From positions 4,445,286 to 4,509,285 of the forward strand of contig JAJUBI010000004.1 of the NCBI GenBank assembly GCA_022419385.1: a DNA stretch of 64,000 nucleotides, in the 5' to 3' direction. This document shows positions 22,714 through 34,186 of this stretch, piece by piece (the first letter of the stretch is position 1; each line of letters opens with the position of its first letter). Position numbers and translations under genes: made by a program. Source of the stretch: Paraconiothyrium sp. Pb-2020. Taxonomy: Eukaryota > Ascomycota > Dothideomycetes > Pleosporales > Didymosphaeriaceae. The notes below the pieces were generated by a model. That model was not told the DNA's origin and did no database searches. It saw only the letters and a program-made list of their open reading frames with translations.

Positions 22714-23508
22714 ATGGCGATGAATCCAGCCGCTCCGGGCGTAAGGTGCGTCAAGATTCCCCCAATATCTCACAATGTAACCATACTTACACATTTTAAT
22801 CTTCACAGCCTCTTCAATAACCCTCTTCTCTCTGACGTCAAGATCGAGCAGCACTACAAAGGCAAGGTGCGCGAGTACCACGCCCATAAGGCTATCCTGG
22901 GAAGAGGATCCAAGTTCTTCCTCAAAGCGTTCACGGGCAGTTTCAAGGTGAGAGGAGCACGGCCGAATAGATCCCTATTTCTGACGAAAGACCTCTAGGA
23001 AGCCTCGGACAATGTGATGGAAGTCCATGAAGATGTTCCAGAGTATTTCGAGATAGCTCTTACGTATTTATACACCGATGTGTATGACACTCCCGCTGTG
23101 ACAAGATTGGCCGCCCAAAACGACGAGAAGCGCGTTCGAATTCCGATCGGTCTGTTCGTGGTAGCCGACAAATATGGCATCGACCGACTCGCCAAACTGG
23201 CCATGAAAGATATGCAGGTCACTCTGGCCAAGGAGAGGCCAAATGCTACGAGAGACACTGTAGTGCAAGCCGCGATCCAGGAGTGCTATGAAAATCTTCC
23301 CATTCCCGACACCAGTCTAGGAAAATGCCTGAGTGAGGCGATCATCGCGCACCACAATACTTTCATTTCATCAGAGCAAGGGAAGAAGCCGATCCGACAA
23401 TATCCTGTTTTTGCGACGGACCTCGCACTCAACCTACATGACCGGGGCACATTTGGTTTCAGGAAGACGGAGTATCGCAGTACCGCCGGCTACTATGGGG
23501 TCTTTTGA
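22714..23508 (+). CDS. BTB/POZ domain protein, array member 4
   Basis: Exons 22714-22745, 22809-22947 and 22999-23508, giving 226 residues. The first exon is again 32 nt in phase 2, using a GTGCGT donor (the nearer GTAAGG would break the frame). BTB core: 'LFNNPLLSDVKIEQHYKG' and 'YHAHKAILGRGSKFF'; 'ADKYGIDRLAK' follows. Intron 3 is absent, as in member 3. The Cys signature of the other three is lost: the matching region reads 'IAHHNTF' with no Cys pair. The C-terminus is longer and Gly/Tyr/Arg-rich. The most diverged array member and the last on this strand. Confidence 0.85.
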
Positions 23509-25465
23509 GAGATTCACCCTTCCTATTCAAAGATCACAAGATACTTTGGAGGAACTTTGCAAGGCATGATAAGGAGAGTTTGGTGCATGAGACTTGATTA
23601 CTATCTGGACTTGTTTCTATAGAAGTCATGCCACTTTTTGCAAACAGCACGTTCGCGTCAATGGCCTAAGAAGAACCAGTCCAACAGAGGCAGTGGGATC
23701 TCAAAGTAGCCACACTGAGGCTTGACAAAGCTAAGAATGAAATCGAAACGAGTTCTGACTTCGGTTTATTATGGAATGTGGCGTGACCTCGCTAACGCTC
23801 ATACGACCTCTGATCCACTTTGACAGGGTCTGCACAGTCTGTGGTATCTATCCCACCGCTACCTTACTATTTCAACATCAGACCTCCACCTTGAACCGCA
23901 TCATAATCTCCATACATTATCTACTGTGCGTTTTCGAAGTTCAACTCCTTTAAATCTCGGCTCGCACGGTTAGCTTCTCGTCTTTGTCGCATATATAGGC
24001 CTGCCACACACATTCCAACCACGGCACACTTGCGATATCTACGAAATTCAGCGCTACTCCCCTCGTTTGCGGACAAGTATTTGATCCAATCATTCACAAA
24101 GGTTACGGTACCTCATCTGTCTACCCATCCTCAGCTCCTCACGTCCTGGCCCAGGTGTTCATATCACTGTCGAATCAAGCACACCCAGGAACATGACTAA
24201 TTAACTTCGTCTGTTACGGTCCGAGTGCCGTATAGCGTAGATTATTGCCTGTACGATTGTTGCAGAGTTGTGCATTTAAATTATAACTCTTGTGAGCATA
24301 ACAACGTCCAAATTAGTAATCTTAGAACTGTCTCAAAACTTTACCGACAATCTCCAAAGCCGAAGGGCCAGCCGATTCTTAACCCCAGGGTGAGGCCCTG
24401 TTGAGAAGAGCTTTCAATGCATTCATCAGGATGTGTAACGGGTAAGCAGCAATTAAGCACTGCGAGCCTCCGCAACCTTCTTTGTATGTCTTACAAAATA
24501 CCCATTTAGCGTACGTTCAGCCTAAGTAAACAAGCATCCATTGATTCTTCATTATGTATCCTGGTTAGTACATAGAACTTGATGGGCTACTGTTCTTACA
24601 CCCTTGCACTGCTTGTACTGGGCGGAGCTGGCGAGGATGCATACTTCGAGAACATGCATGAATGCTATTGCTCACTCGACAAACATCCTTCGTCACCGTT
24701 TGAGTGCAGACCACAAAGTGAAATTAAGGACATCACGAGCGGACACGAGGTAATTTCGGCGACGCCACCGTCATCCGCAACATGTCCAGTAGTGACCATA
24801 GCACGCTTATCGTGGAAACATTCGCAACTACGACAAGTACCCAAGTCTAACCACGATGCCAATACTTAGTTTAGATACGAGACAAAGGTGTGACGTGACC
24901 GGTTCGCCAGGCAACAAGGTGGAGAAAGTGCGTGAGGTGAATGAGCGCATAAGTGAATAACGTCGGCCGCACTTGTGCAAACGGCCACTCACTACACCTT
25001 TCTTTTATGGGCCAGGTACTGTTGAGGTTCTTCACTTTTTTGGCTTCGAAAGTGTGACTGTTCGAATCCTGGCACTGACAGAAGTAAAGCTTCCATTTGA
25101 TTTACTAGTTTTGAAGTTGGTGTTTTTCAACTGGATGTCTCTTTTACTCAGCGGTTGGGAGTACGCGCTGCAGCCAACACGTAAAGACGGTGATTACCAA
25201 AGATACAAACACGAACGCGGCACAGGCAGTAGGTTCTAAACACCGACTACTTGTATATCGTATATCTTGGGCAATACCCGGCCTCATGTGTCGTCACCCA
25301 CCCTTGTACTACTGGCATTTGGCGGGATGAGCGAGGAGGTACACACAGAATCAGCGCTAGAGCCTGTTCTCAACCCCTTATCATCATCTTAACGTACATC
25401 TTAACAGAACTGAGATGGTCCTACACAGCAGGTTACAAGCGCTGCTCTCCCTCTAGCCAAGCCTT
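23509..25465. other. 2-kb spacer between the BTB array and an inverted BTB gene
   Basis: Gene-poor and moderately A+T-rich. The only frame of note is 24582-24869. A GTTCGAATCC word near 25071 resembles a tRNA T-loop but no arms pair around it. Confidence 0.5.
24582..24869 (+). CDS. possible small Cys-containing protein, doubtful
   Basis: A 95-residue open frame starting 'MGYCSYTLALLVLGGAGED', whose first 17 residues are hydrophobic enough for a weak signal peptide, although no basic residue precedes the core. It has five Cys. No family is recognised and no intron structure supports it. It could be a small secreted protein or a chance frame. Confidence 0.2.
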   Translation: MGYCSYTLALLVLGGAGEDAYFENMHECYCSLDKHPSSPFECRPQSEIKDITSGHEVISATPPSSATCPVVTIARLSWKHSQLRQVPKSNHDANT

Positions 25466-26607
25466 TTACTTCTCCCTATAACAGTCTTCCTCCGCATGGC
25501 AATGATAGTGGCAAGCCTCTCGGAACTCGGGATGGATTAATTCTTTATTAGAACTGAACAGACCTCCATTGGACTTTGCGGACAATTTCGACACGAGCTC
25601 CGTCAAGAGGGAGCGGGGCAGCTCCTTCCGACGTTCAGTGATCATCTTTTGTATCATAGCGTCAGTGAACTTTAGCGAGACTGTGTCGGATACCAGACGT
25701 TTAAGAGGGTTATTTTCGCTTGAGTCTTTGAGCACCGAGTAGATCTGAGTAACATTGTCCAGAAGCACAGCCAGATCATAGGTCCCAACCGTCGTCTCGT
25801 CTAGCCACTCGAGCATGCCGTCCATCACCCTGTCCTGGAAATGGGTATCAACGAGCTTATGACCCAGGAGATAGACATCAGTGAGCTTGGTCCATTCATC
25901 GCGGTGTGATGGATCGGGAGGCCCGAAAGGTACCTCCTTGACTGTCGTTTTGGTATGAAGTCCTCTCATGTACAGCCATTGTTGGTAGATGCTGAAGGCT
26001 TCAGGCTGTGCATCGGGTAGCGAAATGTAGGTAGACAAATGGTGGCGAATGTCCATGAGGTACGGCGATCGATTAAGTAAGTTTTCGTGCACAGTGAAGT
26101 CTTTGTGCCGAGGTTCGCGACCAACACGAACAGTCACGATCTTTGTACCGAAGCTGTTGAGTTGAGTTAGCGTGGTGTTATCGAGTCCATTCACTATACG
26201 TACTCAAATATGTTTGCGTGCGGAGAACGTTCGCCTATGCGCAAGACGTTGTTTGCCGGACCTGGCTTGCTTCCAGTATGGACCTGGCCGAACTGAGGCG
26301 TCGCAGCAGTCAGTGGGCGATGATTGTCTGGCATGCCGAGACCTATCCCTTTGCCAAAGACCGGTTGCGGGGGAACAGAGAAGCCCCGAGCAGAGTGACC
26401 AAAGGAGCTGCCACTTTGTTTAGACTCTGCAGCTTTTACACCAGCCGTTAGACTTGGAGGCAAGATGCCCGAGGTCGGAGAATTCGAATTCGGCATCGTG
26501 CGTGGCGCGTCGATTGCTCGTGGTCGCTGGCTGGAAGGAGGAGGCACGGCCGCACTGGACTGCACTCCTCGTCCCATGGGTGTAGGCGGCTGAATTGGAG
26601 CGGGCAT
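25466..26607 (-). CDS. BTB/POZ-type protein with disordered N-terminus
   Basis: Exons 26607-26204 and 26153-25466, giving 363 residues; the 50-nt intron (GTACGT...AACAG) joins the frames in phase 2. Residues about 1-130 are Pro/Ser/Gly-rich and disordered. The BTB-like region starts directly after the intron with 'FGTKIVTVRVG', 'FTVHENLLNRSPYL' and a later 'LSTYISLPDAQPEAFSIYQQWLY', as in many fungal BTB proteins that shield an HExLL-type core. The C-terminus is charged and ends in a His/Cys/Glu-rich tail. Opposite in orientation to the tandem array and only distantly similar to it; lacks the array's intron pattern and Cys signature. Function unknown. Confidence 0.8.
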
Positions 26608-27720
26608 CTTGTAGTGGGGGGAAAGAATTGACCAGGATGCGTTGTGGCAGATGTGGATTTGAGCGACGTGGGCGGAAATGGAAGTTGCGAGGGTTTGTTT
26701 CCTCACACGTGCGCTGGAGCGAGACAGGCAGACGACGAGATGGCCCAACAAGAAGAGGCCAATGCCCGTACCATCGCAGGTTGATAGGACAAGAGTACGG
26801 ATGACCATCGCCGACGTAAAGCCATGCGACATGAGAATTCATCTTGAATCACCGACGAGCCTTTCGCGGCATGTCTCCCCCGAGAAGAGGAATCGAAGTT
26901 CACTTCTAACGCCTGCTAACGGATAGTAGCGATGCCAACAATTCACAAAAGCGAAAGCGTGTCTGACATCGTAAGACAGTAGGACTTCTGTCCCCCCGCC
27001 AAACGCAGATACTGCCAACGTGAGAGCTGGTACTTACGGACATAGGCGTTCACCCACCGGAGCAAGAAGCTAGAGGATGGATCCGACCCCAAGATGACTG
27101 GCAGACCAAACTCAACGTTGTCAGCAGCTACCAGGACACAGATCGAGCCTCTCAGGACCCCGGGATCAATCCGCAGATATCTCTTGAGAACAATGCACTC
27201 GACACGAAAACACTGAAAACCACACAGTCTGAAAACCACACATTCTCACTAATCTTCCACTCTTGATTGCTTCTGCCTGCCACCAACCTCACTCCCTCTC
27301 CCTCCCATCTAGCCAAGCCGTAATGATATTTTACACAAGAAAGTACTCAATCAGGCGCTCAACGCAAGAAAAGCTCGCAGGCCTTAGCCGACATAACCTC
27401 GAACCGAACGCAAACGGACGTGCGTGCATCAACGCAGCAACAAGTGAGAAAAAAACGCCAACTGGGTATCGTACAAGGACCACGCCATGAAACACGGCCA
27501 TTTCGACAAAAAGAAAAAGAAAAATCGAGGCACTGCCTTCCCGGCCGTGACGTGATGTATGCATATCATGCTCGTCCCCACCCGCCCCCACTTTCCCTTC
27601 AAACCTTTCTCTCCGCAACCACTCACCCTTCAGAAAAACCCACTCGCAACACTCTCCTTCGGCGTCGCCCAATGCTCGGGAGAAACCACATCCTCCCCCT
27701 CCTCCGTCGCACTCGAGCTC
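26608..27720. other. intergenic, no secure gene
   Basis: Promoter of the inverted BTB gene and 3' flank of the next minus-strand gene. Several small frames overlap here, but none reads like a protein. Pyrimidine-rich tracts lie around 27250-27310 and 27570-27740. Confidence 0.5.
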
Positions 27721-29760
27721 CTACTCCCCGCCCTCCCTCCCTCTTAACACTATCTCCCTATCGTTGACACCGCTCGCCCGCGGCGTACTCGCCTCGTTGC
27801 TCGCGATGATGGCGTCAGGGGAAGGCGTCGGATAGCTCGGACTCGCCGGCGCGCTGACGAACTTGTGCACGAGCGCGTGCAAGTCTGCGAGGTCGCGCTG
27901 CAGGCTGGCGACGTGGGCTTCGAGCGTTTTGCGCGCGAGGCGCTCGTGCGCGAGGGAGGATTGCAGCGCGAGGAGCTGGGATTGCAGATCTGCGACGTCG
28001 GCATGTGCGGCGTTTGAGGCGGGGAGTTCGGTGACGGCGGAGAGCGGGGGGTGCGTTGGGGAGTCCGGGGCGGGTTTTTCGTCTTCGTAGTGGCGCAGGT
28101 GCAGGGTGTTTGTGCTGGCTTTGCTGGAGTGGTGCGAGCCTTGCCGCTGGGAGGAGGCGGAGGAGCTGCGGTTGCGGGAGGAGCGGCGGCCTTTGGGGGC
28201 GTTGTCGAGGATGATGGTTTGGCGGTTGGTGCGGCCGGACATGCGGCGGACGGAGGCGTCGAGGGTGCGCATGGTGTCTTCGAGATGCTTTACGCGGTCT
28301 TCGATGGAGACGCGGCGCGAGGAAGGGGCTTCCGGGGCGGCGGGTTCTTCTGTGGGCTGTTCTGAGTCGTCGTCGTCGGAGAAGTCGCTGCGGAAGTTAC
28401 CGAAGTTGAAGGCTTGGACGGGGAGCGGGACAGATGTGTCGTGGTCGTGACTGTGCTGTGTGACTATCGTAGGGGCGCGTACGGAAACTGACTTCGTCAC
28501 GATTTCATTCAACTCCGGTAGCTCCTCTTGGGCCTCGATGCTGCGCACTGTCTCTACTGTCTGCGCTGTGCGCGGTCGTGGACTCTGCGTGCTGTATATG
28601 CTAGCGGAAGCATAGCTGCTCCTCCAGTACCGTTTCTCAGCGCTTAGCCTCCGCTCTACAGAAGGTCTGCCTTTCGTAAGCTCGCGCAAGTTGCCTGCAC
28701 TTCGCGATCTGCGCTTTTCTTGCGCAGATTGGGTCGACTGTCGGTCGTGAGGTGGGCTAGAAAGAGCGATGCCAATTTCGGGGGAGGGTATGTACTCCCC
28801 AGAAGGTCTCTCTTCCCAAGCCTCCAGCCGCTTGGGTCCCCCATTCAAGCTCTGCGTTTCCGCTATAGCGTGAACACTTGGCAGGGTCGCTCTCCGGCGG
28901 CTGAAGTCCGGTGTTGGAGCTTCGAATCTGAGGTACTCATGCGGAGGGCTGGCTTCTTGCGGAGCATTTACGTTCATTGGGAAGGGGAGGTGCTGGCCCA
29001 AGGGATTCATGGGTGTGGGCTCTTCAACATGCAAATCAGAGATCCGTCCGCGACGCATCGCTGGTTTTCTTTCCGAGGAGGCTCTTGTTACTCCGATATC
29101 CTGTTCAAATTAGACTACGTCAAGATTAGTGACTGAGAAACATACACTGGCTCGTTGCGATTGCCGCTGGGTTTGCGAGCGGTGTACTGCCTGAGTTTCG
29201 TCCTCTTCGGATCCTTCCCTGCTCTTGCGACCAAACATTCTTCGGAAGACATTTCGAAGACCACTCTTACGCTTCTTAGTCGTCCCAGCTCGTGTAGGCG
29301 TCTCTGGAGTGGGCGGATTTGGACTCGCAATTGAAATGGGCTCGGTGGCACTTCTCCGGTGTCTCTCGGGTGTGCTCTGCATGGGGACAGCCAACTGCCT
29401 TGGTGGCGAAGCACGGTGCTCAACTCGTTCTTCAAGTTGATCTTCTGGCTGGACAGAGGCCTGTGGATTGGGCTCTACCTGGATAACGGGTGGGGCTGGT
29501 GGAGGCATTTGAGGCGGATCCGGGACATGCTGCGTTGGGTGGACCACGGGGGTATCCTGCGGCAGGCTTGGAGACAGCGTCCCATGCTTTTCGAATTCCT
29601 TTACCTCATCGTCGTTCAGCGGTACGTCCTCGGTGATGGGGATTGGTCCACTGATTTTAAGATCACCCCGCCGTATCGCTTCAGCCTTCCAGCTCGAACG
29701 CCGCAGGTGGTTACCCTCGACGCTCATGTTGGGCGTGATTGAGTCGTCTTGTGTGAGCAT
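27721..29760 (-). CDS. large disordered protein with C-terminal coiled coil
   Basis: Not recognised. Exons 29760-29146 and 29100-27721, giving 664 residues; the 45-nt intron has a GTATGT donor and AACAG acceptor and keeps phase 0. The ATG at 29760 is the first; 29727 is an alternative. The protein is rich in Ser, Pro, Arg and Glu throughout. A basic patch with 'KKRKSGLRNVFRRMFGRK' (about 165-185) may bind membrane or nucleic acid. A predicted coiled coil (about 460-480) and a second near 575-625 ('LQSQLLALQSSLAHERLA') suggest oligomerisation. Such proteins often act at the cell cortex or cytoskeleton in filamentous fungi, which is inference only. Confidence 0.75.
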
Positions 29761-31267
29761 GTAAGCGAGCTTCCACTCGACAGAGCAGTTCAAAATCAAG
29801 ACGATGCAAATCAGAAACTGCTGGGGGCAGCCTCAAGCTGCAGCTCGTTGAAGAAGTTGCACGGTTCTGACTAGCATTCCATCACGCTAAACAGCTACGT
29901 ATAGGCGACTAGACATTAGACGGAACTACAATTCCTAGCATGAAGTCGTAGAAGGCTTCGAGAAAGACGAACGATAGGTGCCCCAGCAACGGTCCCGCAG
30001 TCGAAGGTGGATTGCGCAATAAGAAGGCGAGGCTAAGAATGTAAAAGAGAGAGAGCGTGTGTGTGAGCGAACGACGAGGCTCAAAACCGAGGGCGAGGAG
30101 AAGGGCTTGGACTCGGGCGGCAGCAAAGTATAACTAAGTATCAAACGCAAGCGTCATGTACAGGGGCGGCGGTGTGGAGGGGCGGGAAGTCATGCCGGAC
30201 TATGGATGGTGCATAGCGAATTGAGGAGGAAGGCCGCGGGCTTCGAGTGCAGAAGCGGGACAGAGGGGGGCAGAGATTATAATAGCAGCGGTTCAGAAAG
30301 GGCTAGCAGTCGAGGCCAAACAGCCAGATGCGTGGGAGCAAAGGTTGGATTGCTGCATGCATGTTGGAAAAGGGTCGACAGGCCACGGGCGACCTCCAAG
30401 GTTCAAGCTAGTCGCATGCATGGGCGCAATCCCGCCCGCGGGAGGCGAGGGCTAGCGGGCGCGTGCACGCGTTTCAGAGATGAATAGCGGACGTGGTGCG
30501 ATGAGATGGGCAAGGTGTAGACAGGGGACGAGGCCTGACGAAGCCGAAGGCGGTTCGATGGCGCACACGGGCGCTGCTCTGGCCGCGTTCACGGACGAAT
30601 CCAGCAGAGAGGCACGAAAGCAGCCGGGCACGCTCTTGCACGTCGAGATGGTTGGACCCTGGCGTAGCAGGCGATGAAGGTTTCGCGCTCCGACTGCAGC
30701 TGTCGATTGGGCGGCGTCTAGCGTGCGTCTGCTGCAGCTGCTGGTAGCGTGCAGCATCGCGCCGCTGGTCTTTGCGACTTCGTGGACAAGAGTCTGAGGA
30801 ACAGCTATCGATAGGACAGCAACGTGGCTAGCTCGACGCCTCCGACACGGGCCTTGGGTTGACATGTCAGTCCCCCCGCTACGCAGCGCCAGCGCAGCCG
30901 GCGGCATTGGGGGATCATCTTAGAAACTTCGACCAAGGCGCATGCTAACGCGCTGCTAAGATGGCGCGCAGAATTAGTGGCCGGTACCTTTGCTGCTACA
31001 TCATGTCATATATTGCGAGCGGTATTGCACGTTTCGATATCTGGCAGCGGGCAACAGGGTCGCTCCCCGCCGTCCGAGAGTGGATACGAGCTCTGCAGCC
31101 AAGTCACGTCGCATGCAGATGCTGTGGCGGTACGCGCACCCATACGTCTGTAGAACGCATTGCCGTGACTCCGATGGCGGATTCGGCGCTGCAGATTCCA
31201 GAGCCTCAGAGCGGGCTGGGCTTGTCAGATGTCGCAGATGCCTCCTCCAACACTATGGCGCACATGC
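29761..31267. other. 1.5-kb intergenic region
   Basis: G+C-rich, with many short frames on both strands that look random. It should hold the promoter of the disordered-protein gene and the 3' end of the helicase. No RNA gene recognised. Confidence 0.5.
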
Positions 31268-33755
31268 TCATCCCGCACCTGGTTCGTCCACGTACGTGTC
31301 TGCGATGTTGGGATACCGCAGGTCCGCGTTCTCTTCCAGGAAGTCCATCCACGCCTTGAGGAACTTGCTGCCCCTGCAGTGCACACATGTCAGTTGATTC
31401 AACGCGGGGCTGCCATACGTTGCACGAAGCGTGAGGGGGTTGCAGCGCCATGCGCGTCGCTTGGAAAAACAACCCACAACCCCGGGCCGCTTCACATCGC
31501 AGCGAGGCCGGACGGTACGTACCTGCCAACGGTTTCTGAGTCCCCAATAACGCAGAGATGCCTCTTCGGCCGCGTCATGGCCACTGCAAGAGCGTTAGTC
31601 ACGGCGCTTGTGTACCATCGTCTGCATGGGACTAGATGCATGTGCGGAGCGGAGATTGTCCCTGTCCTGTCTATCTTACCGTTCAGTCTGCGCTTTTCTC
31701 CTAGAAACCCAACTTCACCCTCCGCATTGCTGCGGACCAAGCTCACGATAACGGCTTCCTTTTCGCGACCCTGAAATCCATCCACGGACCCCAGCTCAAT
31801 GCCTGGATATGCTTCCTTGAGCATTCCAGAAAGCAGCGCCAGCTAGACAAGGCATGTCGTCAGTATAAGATCAATGCGGCGTCACCGTGCGTTCAGGCAC
31901 CAGATGTTATGCATAGTGTTCGCCTTACCTGGGCATTGTAGGGCGTAACTACCGCTATATCTTCAGCTTTAACCCCGGCTTCGGTGAGATTGTTGACATG
32001 CACTTTGACAAGTGCCGCTTCCGCCTCGTTGGACTTGCTGTCGCCGAGACTCATGCCTTTGCCGCCCTTCTTGATCTCCTCGTCCTCGGTCTTCTCCGGA
32101 AAGTCACCACCTTGGGTATCTAGAAACACGATGGGTTCGAGGGTATCGTCGCTATCTTCGACTTTGTAGGGAAGATCCCTGAGCAGCCTGTGTTTGACGG
32201 CATCGGCAGCAATCAGTTTCGACTCGTATAGTTCCGTTGAAGGGAATTGCATAATTTTCTCATGCATGCGGTATTGAGTTGTTAGCATGCGTTTGATGGA
32301 AGGGCCATGTAGGGCAAGTAGTCTGTCGAACAATGTCGTTTCTAAAGTCATGTTGGATGCCACCGGCTTTACTGCATCGACCTTAGGATCGCTGTTACTT
32401 GCGGCACTGTGGTCCTTCTCATCCTTCTTCTTATTGTCCTTCTTGGCAGCTTTCGCTTCCTTCGAGTTGAGTGATTTTATTGTTGGAGGAAGTTGCAGAT
32501 GATCACCCGCCAAAACCAGTTTGGGCGCTTTGACCCAGAGTAGCGGAACCCAGCATTGAGCCTCCAAGGCCTGGCTCGCTTCATCAACTATAACAACGTC
32601 AAATTCCTGGCCCTTGAGATGGAAGCCACCGGCTCCATGCAATGTGGCGAGGACGACCTTGCTCCCCCGGATCAGGTTGTCGACGCAGCCCCTCTCCCGC
32701 TCCCTGTACTCCTTTCGAAGCTCTTTCATCTCTCCGTAGATCTGTCGTCGTTCCTTCGCATTGCGGGTTTTGCGGATGGAACTTTGTTTGTCATCCATCT
32801 CTTTCCGTATGTCCTGGACAAGAGCTGCAGCCTCGGAAGTGCGTGTAAGTACATCGAGAGAATGGTTCAGCACTGAAGGTAGAAGGCGTGCGGGATGGCC
32901 CAAACGTATCATGGGCACCTTGTGTGGAGCCAGCCGCTCAACGATGTTGTCTACCGATATATTCGACGGCCCGCACACCAAGATACGAAGTCTCTGCTTG
33001 AGTAGCTGTAAGATCAGTTCTATAAGTGTATGAGTCTTTCCGGTCCCGGGTGGGCCGTGGACCAAGGCAACCTCGCGAGATGCAAGAGCAAATCTGATAG
33101 CCTCCTTCTGACTATCATTCAGGGATGGGTCGCTCCATTCAAGCTTATGCAGAGGATTCGAGGGGTCATTGAGGTCTGACGGAAGAGGCGATGGAGAGCC
33201 TTGACCGAACAAGACGCGCATAAAGGGCGTGTAGTCTTGATCAGAAAGCTTCTGGAGGTTGCCCATTGTCTGGTTCATCCTCTTGTAGGTGATGTCGTTG
33301 GCCAGTTTCACGAGCCACAGCTTCCCACCACTGGGAATATCCGCGTCCTCTTTATCAAGGACGATCTCAATGTTCTCCCGCTTCACACGAAGGACAACAC
33401 CTTCGGCGCCCTTCTTGGCGAGATCTCGCTTTTCAGACTTCTTTGCACTTCCAGCAGGCTGATCCTGAACGGCAACAATATCACCCACCCTGATGCCATG
33501 TTCTGGGATGTCTGCCTTTTCGCCTTTGGTCACGACTGCAGGGTCCAGAGCGAGCTCGACGACTGTTTTGCCGCCCAGACCAGTGCGTATAGAAGAAACG
33601 TTAAGGTTCAGGATGGCAAGCCCCGCGCGTGATAGCGCCGTGGGCGTGTGTGATGATAGAAGCGCATTTGTCTCTGCTAACTCGGCCTGGAGCTCGGCAT
33701 CCAAAAGAGAAAGCTGTGTGGCCGCAAAAGAAGGAATGTCTGTCGGTTTCGGCAT
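31268..33755 (-). CDS. hcs1: SF1B DNA/RNA helicase, Hcs1/IGHMBP2 (SMUBP-2) family
   Basis: ATP-dependent 5'-3' helicase of the Upf1-like SF1 group, yeast Hcs1 (DNA polymerase-alpha-associated helicase A) and human IGHMBP2. Four exons: 33755-31929, 31842-31680, 31583-31523 and 31373-31268, giving 718 residues, close to family length. Motifs in order: Q-motif 'LNDSQKEAIRFAL', Walker A 'GPPGTGKTHT', Ia 'CGPSNISVDN', Walker B 'VDEASQA', III 'GDHLQLPP', IV 'TQYRMHE', V 'SVDGFQGREKEAVI', VI 'VAMTRPKRHL'. The N-terminal beta-barrel stalk region is present; no R3H or zinc domain at the C-terminus, as in yeast. Divergent from the endonuclease III gene. Confidence 0.93.
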
Positions 33756-34186
33756 GGTGTCGAGTGATTCGGCGACGCCGATATCTGAAGTTTGGTTACG
33801 AATTATTGAGCCGTGCGATAGCGGGGCAGTAAGTACGGCGGTTTCAGCACCGTACCGCAGCTTTGGTTTGGCAGGTGCCCCCAAGATCCGACACGCACTT
33901 TGAAGCTCACGGGTCGTCAACGATCATCACAGGGACAGGTCTGCGACGGCGACCGTTCCTGTTCATGTAGCTGCCGGTAGATGGCGACATGGCTGCTATA
34001 CTGCACGGCTTAAGAGCTGCATGTGGCTGCGGGAGGACATGACTTCCGGTCAGCGCTGATTGGCCCGTGGCTACGCGTCTATGTGACGCGATTGCGCTTC
34101 AGACATGGTGCGTCACGACTCCTGCAGCTCTCATCCTCCCTTTCGCTTGCTCTTGCCTACCTCCTACCATCCCGCTCCTCGTCCCG
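33756..34186. promoter_or_regulatory. shared intergenic promoter of helicase and endonuclease III
   Basis: 431 bp between the divergent ATGs at 33755 and 34187. It must contain both promoters. The frames open into it from both sides, but neither extension has a conserved start. No clear element recognised. Confidence 0.5.

Noticed and set aside
25060..25090. GTTCGAATCC, a tRNA T-loop-like word
   Set aside because: The five bases on either side do not pair and no acceptor, D or anticodon arms can be drawn.
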